NCBI GenBank assembly: GCA_013289855.1
Contig: JABCZD010000005.1
Coordinates: 124,001-188,000 of the forward strand
DNA from: Acidobacteriota bacterium
Lineage (GTDB): Bacteria; Acidobacteriota; Terriglobia; Acidiferrales; UBA7541
DNA: 64,000 nucleotides
Direction: 5' to 3'
Shown here piece by piece: positions 29,158 through 38,413 of this stretch. Position numbers and translations under genes: made by a program. Below the pieces are notes generated by a model. The model worked only from the letters and a program-made list of their open reading frames with translations, made no database searches and was not told where the DNA came from. The stretch's first letter is position 1. Each line of letters starts with the position of its first letter.

Positions 29158-30498
29158 ATGAAGAAAGGATTGGCTTTGGCCACGCTACTTGTGGCGTCGC
29201 TGCCGGCTATCGCCGCAGCGCAAGGGACGCCGCAAGGCGCGGCGTCGGGCAATGTTTTGCCGCCGCAACCGGCCAACCCCCCGCGCGCCGACACCACCCA
29301 GCCGCCGCCCGTGCGCATTACCCTCGATGACGCCATCAAACTGGCGCTGCAGCACGATCACGCCTTGGCCGCCGCGCGCAACACCATCCTGCAAAATCAA
29401 GCTCAGGAAATCACCGCCAACCTGCGCCCTAATCCGGTTATCTCCTGGGACTCGCAGTTCTTCCCGCTTTTCAGCCCCAGCCAATTCGGCACCAGCTACC
29501 TTGACAACGATGCGCAGTTCGATTTCGGCATTGGCTATTTGTTTGAGCGCGGCAAGAAACGCCAGCATCGCCTGGAAGCCGCGCGCGATCAGACCGCCGT
29601 CACGCGCGATCAGGTGAACGACACGCAACGCCAGCTTATTTTTAATTTATCGCAGCAGTTCGTGGCCGTGCTTCTCGCGCAGTCCACCATCGATCTCGCC
29701 AACAAAGACCTCGACAGCTTTCAGCAAACCGTGGACATCTCCAACGAGCGTTACAAGCTCGGAGACATGAGCGAAGGCGACCTGCTCAAAATTCGCCTGC
29801 AATTGCTGCAATTTCAGAGCGATCTTTCCGCCGCGCGGGTTGCCAAAGTGCAAGCCCTGGCTTCGCTCCGCCAGTTCCTGGGTTTTGAATCTGTTCCAGA
29901 CAATTACGATGTGGATGGTGAACTCGTTTACGCCCCGGTGCGCGAAGGGCTTGACGACCTGAAAGCGCTGGCCCTGCGCTCGCGGCCGGACTTGCAGGCC
30001 ACCCAGCACGGCGTCGTCGCGGCGCGCAGCCAGGAATCGCTTGCGGAAGCTAACGGCAAGCGCGATTTAAATGTCACCTTTGATTACACGCACACCAACG
30101 GCCAGAGCAGCGGCGCGTTCTACTTCAACATTGACCTGCCGATTTTCGACCGCAATCAGGGCGAGATCGCGCGCACCAGATACGCCATCACCCAAGCGCA
30201 AGAGCAGGAACTCGAATCCGCGCAGCAAGTTTTGACCGACGTCACCAGCGCCTACGCCAACCTGAAATCCAACGACGAAATCATCCGTCTGTACGAGGGC
30301 GGCTACGTCGATCAAGCCAAACAATCCCGCGACATCAGCGAATACGCCTACAAACGCGGCGCCGCCAGCTTGCTCGACTATCTGGATTCCGAACGCACCT
30401 ATCGCGCCAACCAATTGGCTTATCGTCAGGCCTTAGCCAGCTATATGACCGCCGTCGAACAGATGCGCGAAGCCGTGGGAACGAGGACGCTGCCATGA
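29158..30498 (+). CDS. TolC/CzcC-like outer-membrane efflux protein
   Basis: 446 aa, outer-membrane channel of a tripartite metal efflux pump (TolC/OEP family). It has a signal peptide (cut after AIAAAQG), a Pro-rich linker, and the two OEP repeats of long alpha-helices, with typical phrases ITLDDAIKLALQHDHALAAARN at the first repeat, NLSQQFVAVLLAQ and YKRGAASLLDYLDSERTYRANQLAYRQALASY (listed as motif positions about 400-430). The ATG is preceded by GAGGA at 9 nt. Its stop overlaps the start of the next gene (ATGA), showing translational coupling with the adaptor. Confidence 0.93.
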   Translation: MKKGLALATLLVASLPAIAAAQGTPQGAASGNVLPPQPANPPRADTTQPPPVRITLDDAIKLALQHDHALAAARNTILQNQAQEITANLRPNPVISWDSQFFPLFSPSQFGTSYLDNDAQFDFGIGYLFERGKKRQHRLEAARDQTAVTRDQVNDTQRQLIFNLSQQFVAVLLAQSTIDLANKDLDSFQQTVDISNERYKLGDMSEGDLLKIRLQLLQFQSDLSAARVAKVQALASLRQFLGFESVPDNYDVDGELVYAPVREGLDDLKALALRSRPDLQATQHGVVAARSQESLAEANGKRDLNVTFDYTHTNGQSSGAFYFNIDLPIFDRNQGEIARTRYAITQAQEQELESAQQVLTDVTSAYANLKSNDEIIRLYEGGYVDQAKQSRDISEYAYKRGAASLLDYLDSERTYRANQLAYRQALASYMTAVEQMREAVGTRTLP

Positions 30499-31742
30499 AA
30501 TTTCCATTGACTCCAAACATCGCCCTGCGCTGCGCTGGTGATTTTCTCCGCCATCCCGCCGCCGTCGCGCTCCGCGTAGAGCGAACACTCGCACTGGCGC
30601 TAGCACTCGCGACGCTCGCATCCATTACCGGATGTGGCTCCAGCAGCGGACCCCGCGAATCCGAATCCAAAATGACTTCCTTCTCCACCAACGAGAACAA
30701 AAACGACACCGCTTCACTCTTCACCGTTCCGCAGGATCAGATGGCCCATCTGCAGATTGCCACCGTGCAAAAAGAGCCTCTGCAGCGGGTTTTGCGCTTA
30801 ACCGGCGCGGTAGCCTACAATGCCTTCGCCACCACCCCGGTTTTTTCCGCCATCGGCGGACCGGTAGAAAAAATTCTCGTCGACCCCGGCCAGGTCGTGC
30901 ACCTCAATCAACCGCTCTTGATGGTCAATAGTCCGGACTATTCCGCGGCGCGCTCCACGTACCTCAAGTCCAAGAGCGTCTATCTCCTCGCGGACAAAAA
31001 CTACAAGCGCTCAATCGATCTTTACGAGCACAAAGCCATTGCCGAGCGCGATTTGCAGCAAGCCGAATCCGACCGCGCCGCCGCGCTGGCCGATCTGCAA
31101 TCCAGTGAAGATGCTCTGCGCGTCTTGGGAATAAAAGATCCCGAAACTTTTGCGGAAACTAAATTGACCTCGCAAGTCCCCGTATTGGCTCCCGTCAGCG
31201 GCGAAGTTGTGGAACGGCTGGTGGGGCCTGGGCAGTTGCTGCAGGCCGGCGCCACCCAATGCTTCACCATTTCCGATATGAGCACCGTCTGGGTGCTCGT
31301 GAATATTTATCAGAGCGATCTGGCGTACGTGCACGTCGGCGACAGCGTGGAAATCAACACCGACAGCTATCCCGATAAATTTCACGGGAAAATTTCCTAT
31401 CTCGCTCCGGCGCTGGATCCCACCACGCGCACGCTGCAAGCGCGCATCGTGGCCGGCAATCCTGGCGGCAAGCTGAAAAAAGATATGTACGTCAATGCCG
31501 CGGTACAAGCCGGAACGGTGACCGACGCTTTGACCGTTCCCGATGCCGCGGTCTTGCACGACACCGAAAATATCCCGTTCGTCTATCTGCAGGTAGAGAG
31601 CAACAAGTTTGCCCGCCGCATCGTCAAAATCGGCGACAGCAACGAAGGCCGCACGCGCATCGAAAGCGGCCTAAAAGAAGGCGACAAAGTTGTGGGCGAC
31701 GGCAGCCTGTATCTGCAATTCAAGAATTCCTTGGAGCACTAG
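30495..31742 (+). CDS. RND efflux periplasmic adaptor (CzcB/CusB-like), lipoprotein
   Basis: 415 aa membrane-fusion protein linking the RND pump with the TolC-type channel. A lipobox (ASITGC, Cys47) indicates a lipid anchor. The barrel-sandwich/lipoyl halves are PVEKILVDPGQVVHLNQPLLMV and VLAPVSGEVVERLVGPGQLLQ, read around residues 115-140 and 230-255, with a helical hairpin between them and a beta-barrel (YPDKFHGKISYLAPALDPTTRT) after. No His-rich or Met-rich metal site is obvious. The 47-residue N-terminal region before the lipid Cys is long, and a later start is possible. Gene order outer-membrane channel, adaptor, pump matches the czcCBA layout. Confidence 0.93.
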   Translation: MKFPLTPNIALRCAGDFLRHPAAVALRVERTLALALALATLASITGCGSSSGPRESESKMTSFSTNENKNDTASLFTVPQDQMAHLQIATVQKEPLQRVLRLTGAVAYNAFATTPVFSAIGGPVEKILVDPGQVVHLNQPLLMVNSPDYSAARSTYLKSKSVYLLADKNYKRSIDLYEHKAIAERDLQQAESDRAAALADLQSSEDALRVLGIKDPETFAETKLTSQVPVLAPVSGEVVERLVGPGQLLQAGATQCFTISDMSTVWVLVNIYQSDLAYVHVGDSVEINTDSYPDKFHGKISYLAPALDPTTRTLQARIVAGNPGGKLKKDMYVNAAVQAGTVTDALTVPDAAVLHDTENIPFVYLQVESNKFARRIVKIGDSNEGRTRIESGLKEGDKVVGDGSLYLQFKNSLEH

Positions 31743-31781
31743 CGCAGCGCGAAAATTGAAAATGTTTACAGGGCAAAATTC

Positions 31782-34700
31782 GTGATTCATCGCATCGTCC
31801 AATTCGCGCTCAAGCAGCGCTTCGTTGTGCTGCTCTTCACCGTGCTGGTAGTCATCGCCGGAGCCATGTCTTTTCAGCGCATGCCCGTGGACGCCTATCC
31901 CGATCTCTCCCCACCCATCGTCGAACTGATCACGCAATGGCCCGGCCACGCCGCTGAAGAAGTCGAGCGTCTCACCACTCTGCCGCTCGAACTGGCCATG
32001 AATGGCACGCCCAAGCTGCGCGTCATGCGTTCCATTTCCCTCTACGGTCTCTCCGACGTCATCCTCACCTTTGAAGACAATACCGATCCCTATTTCGCCC
32101 GCTCTCAGATTTTTCAGCGCATCGCCGATGCGTCGCTCCCCACCGGCGTAACGCCCAGCATGGCCCCGCTCTTCAGTCCCAGCGGCCTGGTGTATCGCTA
32201 CGTCATCGATAGCCCGGATCGCAGCGCCCAGGAATTGCACACCATCGAGGCGTGGATCCTCGAGCGCGCCTATCGCAGCGTTCCCGGCGTGGCCGACGAT
32301 TCGGGATTTGGCGGGCCGACCATGGAGTATCACGTCCTGCTCGATCCCGTGAAGCTCAACAATTTTCATCTGTCCGTCGTTACCGTGATCGGCGCGCTGT
32401 CCGCCAACAATGCCAACACCGGCGGCGGCTTCTACACTCAGGGCGGACAATTTTATTACGTACGCGGCATCGGCCTGCTCACCAACACCGCGGATATCGG
32501 CGAAGTGGTGGTCGGCAGCGCCAACGGCGTTCCCATCCGGCTTAAGGACGTGGGCCGCGTGGAAATCGGCCACGCGCCGCGCCTGGGCATTTTTGGCTAC
32601 GAGAAAAACGATGACGCCGTTGAAGGCGTCATCCTCATGCGTACCGGCGAGCAGGCGCAAACCGTGTTGCGCGGTGTGCAGAAAAAAACCATCGAGCTCA
32701 ATAGCGGAATTCTTCCGCCAGACGTAAAAGTCCATCCCTACTACGACCGCAGCGACCTTGTGGCCGTCACCACCGGCACCGTGGAATGGAACTTGATCCG
32801 CGGCATGGTGCTGGTTCTGGTGGTATTGATCTTTTTCCTGGTGAGTTTGCGCGCCGCGCTGATCACCGCGCTCACCATTCCGCTGGCGCTGCTCTTTGCT
32901 TTCATTTTCCTGCACGCCACCGGCGAAGCCGCCAACCTGCTCTCCATCGGGGCCATCGATTTCGGCATTTTGATCGACGGCACCATCGTGATGGTCGAGA
33001 ATATCTATCGCGAACTCGGCCTGCGTGAGGGCCAGTCTTACGACCTCCATGAAGTAATCCTGCAGGCCGCGCGCGATGTGGACCGTCCGATCTTTTACTC
33101 TGTGGCCGTCATCATCGCGGGATATCTACCCATCTATGCGCTCACGGGCGCCTCGGGAAAACTTTTTCATCCCATGGCCGATACCATGGCCTTCGCGCTG
33201 GTCGGCGCGCTGATTCTGACGCTGACCGTCGTTCCCGTGCTGGCCTCTTACTGGTTCAAGAGTGGCGTCAAGGAAAAGCCCAACCGGATTTTTGATTGGG
33301 TCCGCAACTCTTACTCCAAGCGCCTGGAGTGGTGCTTGAATCGTCCGCGCACCACGCTGCTGGTCAGCTCCGCGATTTTCATCGCCACGTTGTTCCTGGT
33401 TCCGCTAATCGGCGGAGAATTTCTTCCGCACCTCGATGAAGGCGCATTGTGGGTGCGCGCCACCATGCCGTACACCATTTCGTTCGAGGAGTCCGCCAAG
33501 TTCGCTCCGAAAATCCGCGACCTGCTGATGCAATACCCGCAAGTCACTACCGTGGCTTCCGAACTCGGACGCACCGACGATGGCACCGACCCCACGGGAT
33601 TTTTCAATTGCGAGTTTTATGTCGGTCTGCTGCCCTATGGCGATCCCGCATGGAAAAAGAGTTCTTTCCACACCAAGGAAGAACTCTCAAAAGATTTGGC
33701 AAAGAAATTCGATAGCTATCCGGGTGTGATTTTTAATTTCACGCAGCCCGCGGAAGATGCCGTGGACGAAGCGCTCACCGGCCTGAAGAGTTCCTTGGCG
33801 GTGAAAATCTTCGGGCCCGACCTTGACGTACTGGAACGGAAGGCCGTGGAAATCAAGCAAGTGCTGGACAAGACGCCAGGATTCACGGAACTGACGGTGG
33901 TTCGCGAGTTGGGTCAGCCCAACCTGATTATCGAAGCCGATCGCGCCAAAATTGCGCGCTACGGCATCAACGTGGCCGACGTGGAAGCCGTCATCCAAGC
34001 GGCCATCGGCGGTCAAGCTGCCACGCAAGTAATACAAGGCGAAAAATTATTCGATTTGGTGGTGCGCATGGAGCCGAAATACCGCTCCACGGCGCAGGAT
34101 ATCGGCGACCTGTTGGTTCCTTCCCCGGCGGGACAGGCCATCCCGCTTTCCGAGCTGGCCACCATTCGCCAGGCCAGCGGCGCTTCCTTTATTTATCGTG
34201 AAGATAATTCGCGCTACATCGGAATTCAGTTTTCCATTGTGGGCCGCGACCTGGAAGGCGTGATCAACGATGGTCAGGCCGCGATAAAGAAAAAGGTCCA
34301 GCTTCCGCCGGGCTACACGCTCAATTGGGGCGGCGAATACAGCGAACTACTCGAAGCCAAGGCGCAATTCCTGGTGATTGGCCCGCTAGCGCTGATGCTC
34401 ATTTTCCTGATTCTGTTCGCGCTGTACGGAAATTTCAAATTTCCGATTTCCATCGCGCTTGGCGTGGTATTGACGGAACCGGTCGGCGCTTTGATCGCTT
34501 TGAAGTTGACGCACACTCCGTTCAGCGTCTCCAGCATTCTGGGCTTGCTGGCGCTGCTGGGAGTTTCGGTGGAAACGGCGGTAATTCTGGTCAGCTACAT
34601 TAACAAGTTACGCTTGGAAGGCAAATCGGTGCGCGACGCCACGCTGGAAGCGTCACTGCTGCGCTTGCGTCCTATTATGATGACCGCACTGGTCGCCTGT

Positions 34701-34868
34701 CTCGGTTTATTGCCCGCGGCCATTTCCACCGGAGTGGGCTCCGACACGCAGAAGCCCTTCGCCATTGTGGTGGTGGCCGGCTTGGTGTCGCGTCTGCTGT
34801 TGGGATTCTTTGTGAATCCCGTGTTGTACGAAGTCGTGGCGCGCGAAGGCGACGTCCTACAGGTGTAA
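31782..34868 (+). CDS. Heavy-metal RND efflux pump (CzcA-type)
   Basis: 1028-aa proton-driven inner-membrane RND pump of the heavy-metal efflux (HME) family. It has the expected 12 membrane helices and two large periplasmic loops. The helix-4 signature reads DFGILIDGTIVMVEN (about residues 393-407), the DFG-x3-DG-x3-VEN form typical of CzcA-like pumps for divalent cations; CusA-type Cu/Ag pumps have a different pattern. The start is a GTG 39 bp after the adaptor. The C-terminus ends soon after the last helix. With the RcnR-like sensor nearby, Ni, Co or Zn are the most likely substrates (inference). Confidence 0.95.
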   Translation: MIHRIVQFALKQRFVVLLFTVLVVIAGAMSFQRMPVDAYPDLSPPIVELITQWPGHAAEEVERLTTLPLELAMNGTPKLRVMRSISLYGLSDVILTFEDNTDPYFARSQIFQRIADASLPTGVTPSMAPLFSPSGLVYRYVIDSPDRSAQELHTIEAWILERAYRSVPGVADDSGFGGPTMEYHVLLDPVKLNNFHLSVVTVIGALSANNANTGGGFYTQGGQFYYVRGIGLLTNTADIGEVVVGSANGVPIRLKDVGRVEIGHAPRLGIFGYEKNDDAVEGVILMRTGEQAQTVLRGVQKKTIELNSGILPPDVKVHPYYDRSDLVAVTTGTVEWNLIRGMVLVLVVLIFFLVSLRAALITALTIPLALLFAFIFLHATGEAANLLSIGAIDFGILIDGTIVMVENIYRELGLREGQSYDLHEVILQAARDVDRPIFYSVAVIIAGYLPIYALTGASGKLFHPMADTMAFALVGALILTLTVVPVLASYWFKSGVKEKPNRIFDWVRNSYSKRLEWCLNRPRTTLLVSSAIFIATLFLVPLIGGEFLPHLDEGALWVRATMPYTISFEESAKFAPKIRDLLMQYPQVTTVASELGRTDDGTDPTGFFNCEFYVGLLPYGDPAWKKSSFHTKEELSKDLAKKFDSYPGVIFNFTQPAEDAVDEALTGLKSSLAVKIFGPDLDVLERKAVEIKQVLDKTPGFTELTVVRELGQPNLIIEADRAKIARYGINVADVEAVIQAAIGGQAATQVIQGEKLFDLVVRMEPKYRSTAQDIGDLLVPSPAGQAIPLSELATIRQASGASFIYREDNSRYIGIQFSIVGRDLEGVINDGQAAIKKKVQLPPGYTLNWGGEYSELLEAKAQFLVIGPLALMLIFLILFALYGNFKFPISIALGVVLTEPVGALIALKLTHTPFSVSSILGLLALLGVSVETAVILVSYINKLRLEGKSVRDATLEASLLRLRPIMMTALVACLGLLPAAISTGVGSDTQKPFAIVVVAGLVSRLLLGFFVNPVLYEVVAREGDVLQV

Positions 34869-34871
34869 CTT

Positions 34872-35444
34872 CTATTTCTTAGGCGCAGGCTGCGCGGAAG
34901 GCGGCAAAATTCCGTTCAACCGCAAGTACACCGCCTCGGTGCTGTAGTGATCGGCCCACGAGCCGGACAAAATCAGCCAAGCCGCGGCCCGCGGCACCAT
35001 GCGCCCGCCGAATATCGCGATCTGTTCTCCAAGCTTGCTGTCATCCGCATTTGCCAGCGCTGTGGAACAATAATCAAACGAGGCTTTCAATCCGGCGACC
35101 AGCTTGTCCTTTCCATCGGCTTCGTCCAGCTTGCCGTCCGGCGCCGGTGTTCCAGAAAGCTTCGAGCATAGCGTGGTGTTGGTATCGGCGATGTGCACCA
35201 TCAGATGGCCGAAACTCATCATGTCCGGCATGGGCTTGTAGCCGTATTTATCCGCAGGCATGGCTTCCGCGCCCGCGATCATGTTCTTGCTGGCGCGCGC
35301 CATCGCCACTTTCACCGAAGCGCTCAAGGGATTGGGTATCACGTCTGGCGCGGCAGTTTGCGCGACGCCCAGTGGCGCACTTGCCGCAACCATGGCGGCC
35401 ACAACTCCCAGAAAGATTGTTTTGACTAAATTTTTCTTTTTCAT
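34872..35444 (-). CDS. Exported DinB-family protein
   Basis: 190 aa with a signal peptide (MKKKNLVKTIFLGVVAAMVAAS) and a four-helix DinB/YfiT-type domain. Possible metal ligands are H in SFGHLMVHIADT and in WADHYST. DinB-fold proteins are usually cytosolic thiol-S-transferases or unknowns; exported forms are frequent in Acidobacteriota. The ATG at 35442-35444 has GGAG upstream; an ATG four codons earlier overlaps that signal and is less likely. It converges with the RND pump gene with only 3 bp between stops. Function unknown. Confidence 0.82.
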   Translation of the reverse strand: MKKKNLVKTIFLGVVAAMVAASAPLGVAQTAAPDVIPNPLSASVKVAMARASKNMIAGAEAMPADKYGYKPMPDMMSFGHLMVHIADTNTTLCSKLSGTPAPDGKLDEADGKDKLVAGLKASFDYCSTALANADDSKLGEQIAIFGGRMVPRAAAWLILSGSWADHYSTEAVYLRLNGILPPSAQPAPKK

Positions 35445-35653
35445 CGCGATCTCCATATCAGTGAAGGTTTAAACGAGTTTCCGCAGCGCATATTTTCCAG
35501 CAGTCTGCGAGCATACGCCGCTGGAGGGCATCCAACAAATACATACGCCTAAACCCGCGCCGAGGTAACGCGGGAACCGGTTGCCGGCTCTAGATCGGTC
35601 ATCCAAATTGGTCCGTTCAAATAGGCGCTCGTTAAAACTGACGGCCATTCAAA

Positions 35654-35682
35654 TTGACGATGGTCGCGGCAACTTCTAACAT
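35654..35682 (+). promoter_or_regulatory. Putative sigma70-type promoter for the LolA-like gene
   Basis: TTGACG (35654-35659) and TAACAT (35677-35682) with a 17-bp spacer, about 20 bp upstream of the ATG at 35701. The rest of the 256-bp interval to the divergent DinB gene shows nothing recognisable. Confidence 0.5.
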
Positions 35683-35700
35683 GGAAGTGTCTACTGAGCT

Positions 35701-36552
35701 ATGCACCTACACAATCTGTCGATCATGAATCGTTCGAGCTTTCCTTTCTGGCGCGTCCGCGTTTTCTGCACCGCGTTGCTGGCATGGTCAGCGTTCGCGG
35801 CCCTGGCGCCGAGCGCGTCCGCGCAGACCGCGGACGAAATCCTTGCCAAGGTGCTGGCTGCTCGCGGCGGCGCCGACAAGATCAAGGCTATTCACGCAGA
35901 GCGCGTCAGTGGCAAGATCTCTTTCGGCGCCGAATTTGAAGGCCCGTTTTCCGTCGAGTTTGTGCGTCCCCTGAAAATGCACATGGAGATCAGCATCAAC
36001 GGCCGGAATGTGGTCCGTGTTTATGACGGCAAGTCTTCCGGCTGGGTGATTAATCAATTCGCGGAAAACAAAGATGTGCAACCCATGGATGCCGCGGACC
36101 TGCGCAATATCGCGGATGAATCGGATTTCGACGGCCCGCTGGTGGATTATCAGAGCAAGGGCAATCATCTCGAACTGCAAGGCAAGGACGAAGTCGCGGG
36201 CCGGCAGACTTACAAGCTGCAGCTCACCAATAAGAATGGCGACGTGCGCACCTATTTTTTTGACGCTTCCACGTTTCTGCTGATCAAGTGGGAAGGCAAA
36301 GTTGTCGTGGACGATCATGACACTCCGCTGGAGACGTTCTTCAGCGACTACCGCGACGTTCATGGAGTGAAGTTTGCATTCGAGGTTGATTCGGACACCC
36401 CGGGTAAGCCGCAACAGAAAAAAATCACCATCGAGAAGATTGAAATCGATCCCAAGATTGACGAGGCTCGGTTTGCCAAGCCGGCTGTGCCCGCGTCAGC
36501 GGAGCCAGCGGCGGAAGCGCCTCCGGCGACTTCGTCCACGCCGCCGCAGTGA
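35701..36552 (+). CDS. Exported LolA-like (outer-membrane lipoprotein-sorting fold) protein
   Basis: 283 aa with a signal peptide (cut near ASAQTADE) and a body that looks like the LolA/LolB-type unclosed beta-barrel: TADEILAKVLAARGGADKIKAI, then strands such as KMHMEISINGRNVVRVYDGKSSGW and TYKLQLTNKNGDVRTYFFD, seen as short motifs. Such proteins bind lipids or lipoproteins in the periplasm; specificity is unknown. The C-terminus is an Ala/Pro-rich tail. Translation could start at 35701 or at Met9 (35725); neither has a clear Shine-Dalgarno. Confidence 0.72.
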   Translation: MHLHNLSIMNRSSFPFWRVRVFCTALLAWSAFAALAPSASAQTADEILAKVLAARGGADKIKAIHAERVSGKISFGAEFEGPFSVEFVRPLKMHMEISINGRNVVRVYDGKSSGWVINQFAENKDVQPMDAADLRNIADESDFDGPLVDYQSKGNHLELQGKDEVAGRQTYKLQLTNKNGDVRTYFFDASTFLLIKWEGKVVVDDHDTPLETFFSDYRDVHGVKFAFEVDSDTPGKPQQKKITIEKIEIDPKIDEARFAKPAVPASAEPAAEAPPATSSTPPQ

Positions 36553-36873
36553 TAGTAACGCCGCAAAGCGTAATTCGTCATCGCTGGCGCCCACATGCCG
36601 ACTTCGCGAAAGAATTCGCCGCCACCAACCGAAAACGCGGGGCTGTGCGCCAGTTGCGCGAACGCGCGGCAAATTTCCTCCGCTCGGGGCTCGGTATTTG
36701 TTTTGTGTCAGCTAAGCCTCAGTGATGCGCAATTTCCCAAGTATCCGCGGCTGCCCGTGCTGCGCTGTGCGGGATTTGCCCCACGCCCATCTGATATTAG
36801 CAACGCTACATAAATATATGGTAATGTTCCTGCGAGATTCATCCTCTGGTTCCACCCTTCCCGCGAGGTGCCT
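36553..36873. other. Gene-free interval, nothing recognised
   Basis: 321 bp between the LolA-like and protease genes. No convincing coding sequence, hairpin terminator or full promoter was found. The last 90 bp are AT-richer (around ATAAATATATGG at 36810) and probably hold the protease promoter. Confidence 0.4.
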
Positions 36874-38097
36874 ATGTTTGCGCGATTGCTCCTGGCCTCC
36901 CGTTCTACAGTTGCCGCGTTTGCGTTCGTCCCCGTTCTGCTTGCCCCCGTTCCGATTGCACTTGTTCCGATTGCCATCCTCCTGCTAACAGCTCCTCCGG
37001 CCGCCGCCGAGAAGTTGCAGATCACCAGCAATCCTCCTGGCGCCGCCGTCAGCCTGGATGGCGTGGCCGAAGGCGTTACGCCGTTTGAGAAAGATTATCC
37101 GGGCGGATTCTTTCACCGTACGCACACCAGTTTCGGCTCGCGGCTGGAGCACGCCATGGTTGCGCGCGTTAGCTTGGCGGGCTACGCCAGCAAAGAGTTC
37201 ACCCTCACTGAAGGGCCGATGAACTGGGTTGGGCTGAACGGACACAACCATGGCGAATATTTTCTGCTGAAGACCGATCATTTCCACGTCAATCTCGATC
37301 CCGTCGCCGGAGTCTTTACGGGAACGATTTCGGAGCATGTGCCACAGGGCGGTAACGGAGTTTCCGCGACACCCGCTTCCATTTCTGCCGCGGCTGGATC
37401 TACCGTGCTTGGATCTGCCGTGACTGCGTCTGCGGTGAGAAGTACCGCGGACAGCGCCGACTTTCGTGTGGAGCTATCGCTCGAAGAAGTGGTGCGGCGC
37501 ACCAAGCCCGCGGTCGTCTTCCTCAAGGGCCTAAATAAGAGCGGAACGGGATTCTTTGTCACGGAAACCGGAGTGATCGCCACCAACGCGCATGTGGCGC
37601 GTGACGAAGAAAGTTTGCTGGCCGTGTTACCGGACGGCGTGCAGCTGGAAGCGAAAGTCGTTTACGTCGACGCGGATCTGGATCTGGCGCTGCTCAAGGT
37701 TGCGGGCAATAAATTTCCTTATCTGACCCTTGCTGACGCGGCCTTGGTGCAACAGGGCGAAAGTGTTTTTGCCATCGGCAATCCCGGCGACGCCATGCTG
37801 TTCAGCGTCACCAAGGGGATTGTGAGCGCTGTCGGCAAGTTCCCGAGTGCTGGTCCGGGGACGTGGATTCAGACGGACACGACGATCAATCCCGGAAACA
37901 GCGGGGGGCCGCTGCTCAATACGCGAGGCGAAGTGATCGGCATTAACACGCAAAAGCTGGTGAAGAAAAACGTTACCAGTATTGGCTTCGCGCTGTCCGC
38001 CACCGATTTACTCAGCGTGCTGCGCAGCTTTTATCCCGCCAAGATTCCCGCGATGCAGACGCTCTCAGGCCCCGGCATCCAAGCGGCGCAGCCTTAG
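36874..38097 (+). CDS. PEGA-domain, trypsin-like serine protease (S1C/HtrA-like)
   Basis: 407 aa. After a long hydrophobic signal region comes a PEGA-type beta-sandwich (about 45-115; KLQITSNPPGAAVSLDGVAEG), known for surface or sugar binding, then a linker and a trypsin-like domain with the full triad: His240 (TNAHVARD), Asp270 (LDLALLKV) and Ser343 (NPGNSGGPLL). No PDZ domain follows, unlike DegP. It is probably a periplasmic or cell-surface protease that handles damaged envelope proteins. The ATG at 36874 has GAGGTG just upstream. Confidence 0.9.
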   Translation: MFARLLLASRSTVAAFAFVPVLLAPVPIALVPIAILLLTAPPAAAEKLQITSNPPGAAVSLDGVAEGVTPFEKDYPGGFFHRTHTSFGSRLEHAMVARVSLAGYASKEFTLTEGPMNWVGLNGHNHGEYFLLKTDHFHVNLDPVAGVFTGTISEHVPQGGNGVSATPASISAAAGSTVLGSAVTASAVRSTADSADFRVELSLEEVVRRTKPAVVFLKGLNKSGTGFFVTETGVIATNAHVARDEESLLAVLPDGVQLEAKVVYVDADLDLALLKVAGNKFPYLTLADAALVQQGESVFAIGNPGDAMLFSVTKGIVSAVGKFPSAGPGTWIQTDTTINPGNSGGPLLNTRGEVIGINTQKLVKKNVTSIGFALSATDLLSVLRSFYPAKIPAMQTLSGPGIQAAQP

Positions 38098-38413
38098 TTA
38101 GCTGGCAGCTAATTGCGGTGGGCTGGGCGGTGTGCTAGCATCCGCGCGTCAGCCCTTTACTTAGGGCTGCACAACGTCGGAGAGCGCCCAGGGTTTTGCT
38201 CGTCCTTCGCCCGGCACCCGCCGGACCCAGGTACAACAGGACACGTTCTCCCCCTACAAAACTGCGGTTGTGGACGGAAGCTGCGAAGTACGTTGGGTCG
38301 CAAAGGGCAGTCAGCGTTTTCCGTTAGCTGCGGAGCCGACGGCGTTTGCAGCCGACGAAAAGATGAGCGAAAACCATTTAGCGAACACGAATTAGCGAAA
38401 ACTAGGAGGCGTC
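38098..38413. other. Gene-free interval upstream of the EF-G paralogue
   Basis: 316 bp. It contains one 7-bp hairpin (38150-38169, CAGCCCT/AGGGCTG, no T-tract) that may end the protease transcript, and a near-repeat of TTAGCGAA around 38380-38400. Otherwise nothing recognisable; it probably acts as promoter and leader for the next gene, which has AGGAGG before its ATG. Confidence 0.4.

Noticed and set aside
31671..33050. 459-codon frame antisense to the adaptor and RND pump genes
   Set aside because: High-GC shadow of conserved coding sequence; composition is His/Gly/Asp-biased without any domain.
21914..34868. Copper/silver (Cus/Cop) assignment of the metal island
   Set aside because: The RND pump has the divalent-cation signature, the ATPase lacks CPC and the sensor has the Ni/Co ligand set, so copper is less likely than Ni, Co or Zn.
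38150..38169. 7-bp hairpin after the serine protease gene as a terminator
   Set aside because: Stem is short, there is no T-tract, and it lies 50 bp after the stop codon; mentioned only as part of the interval.
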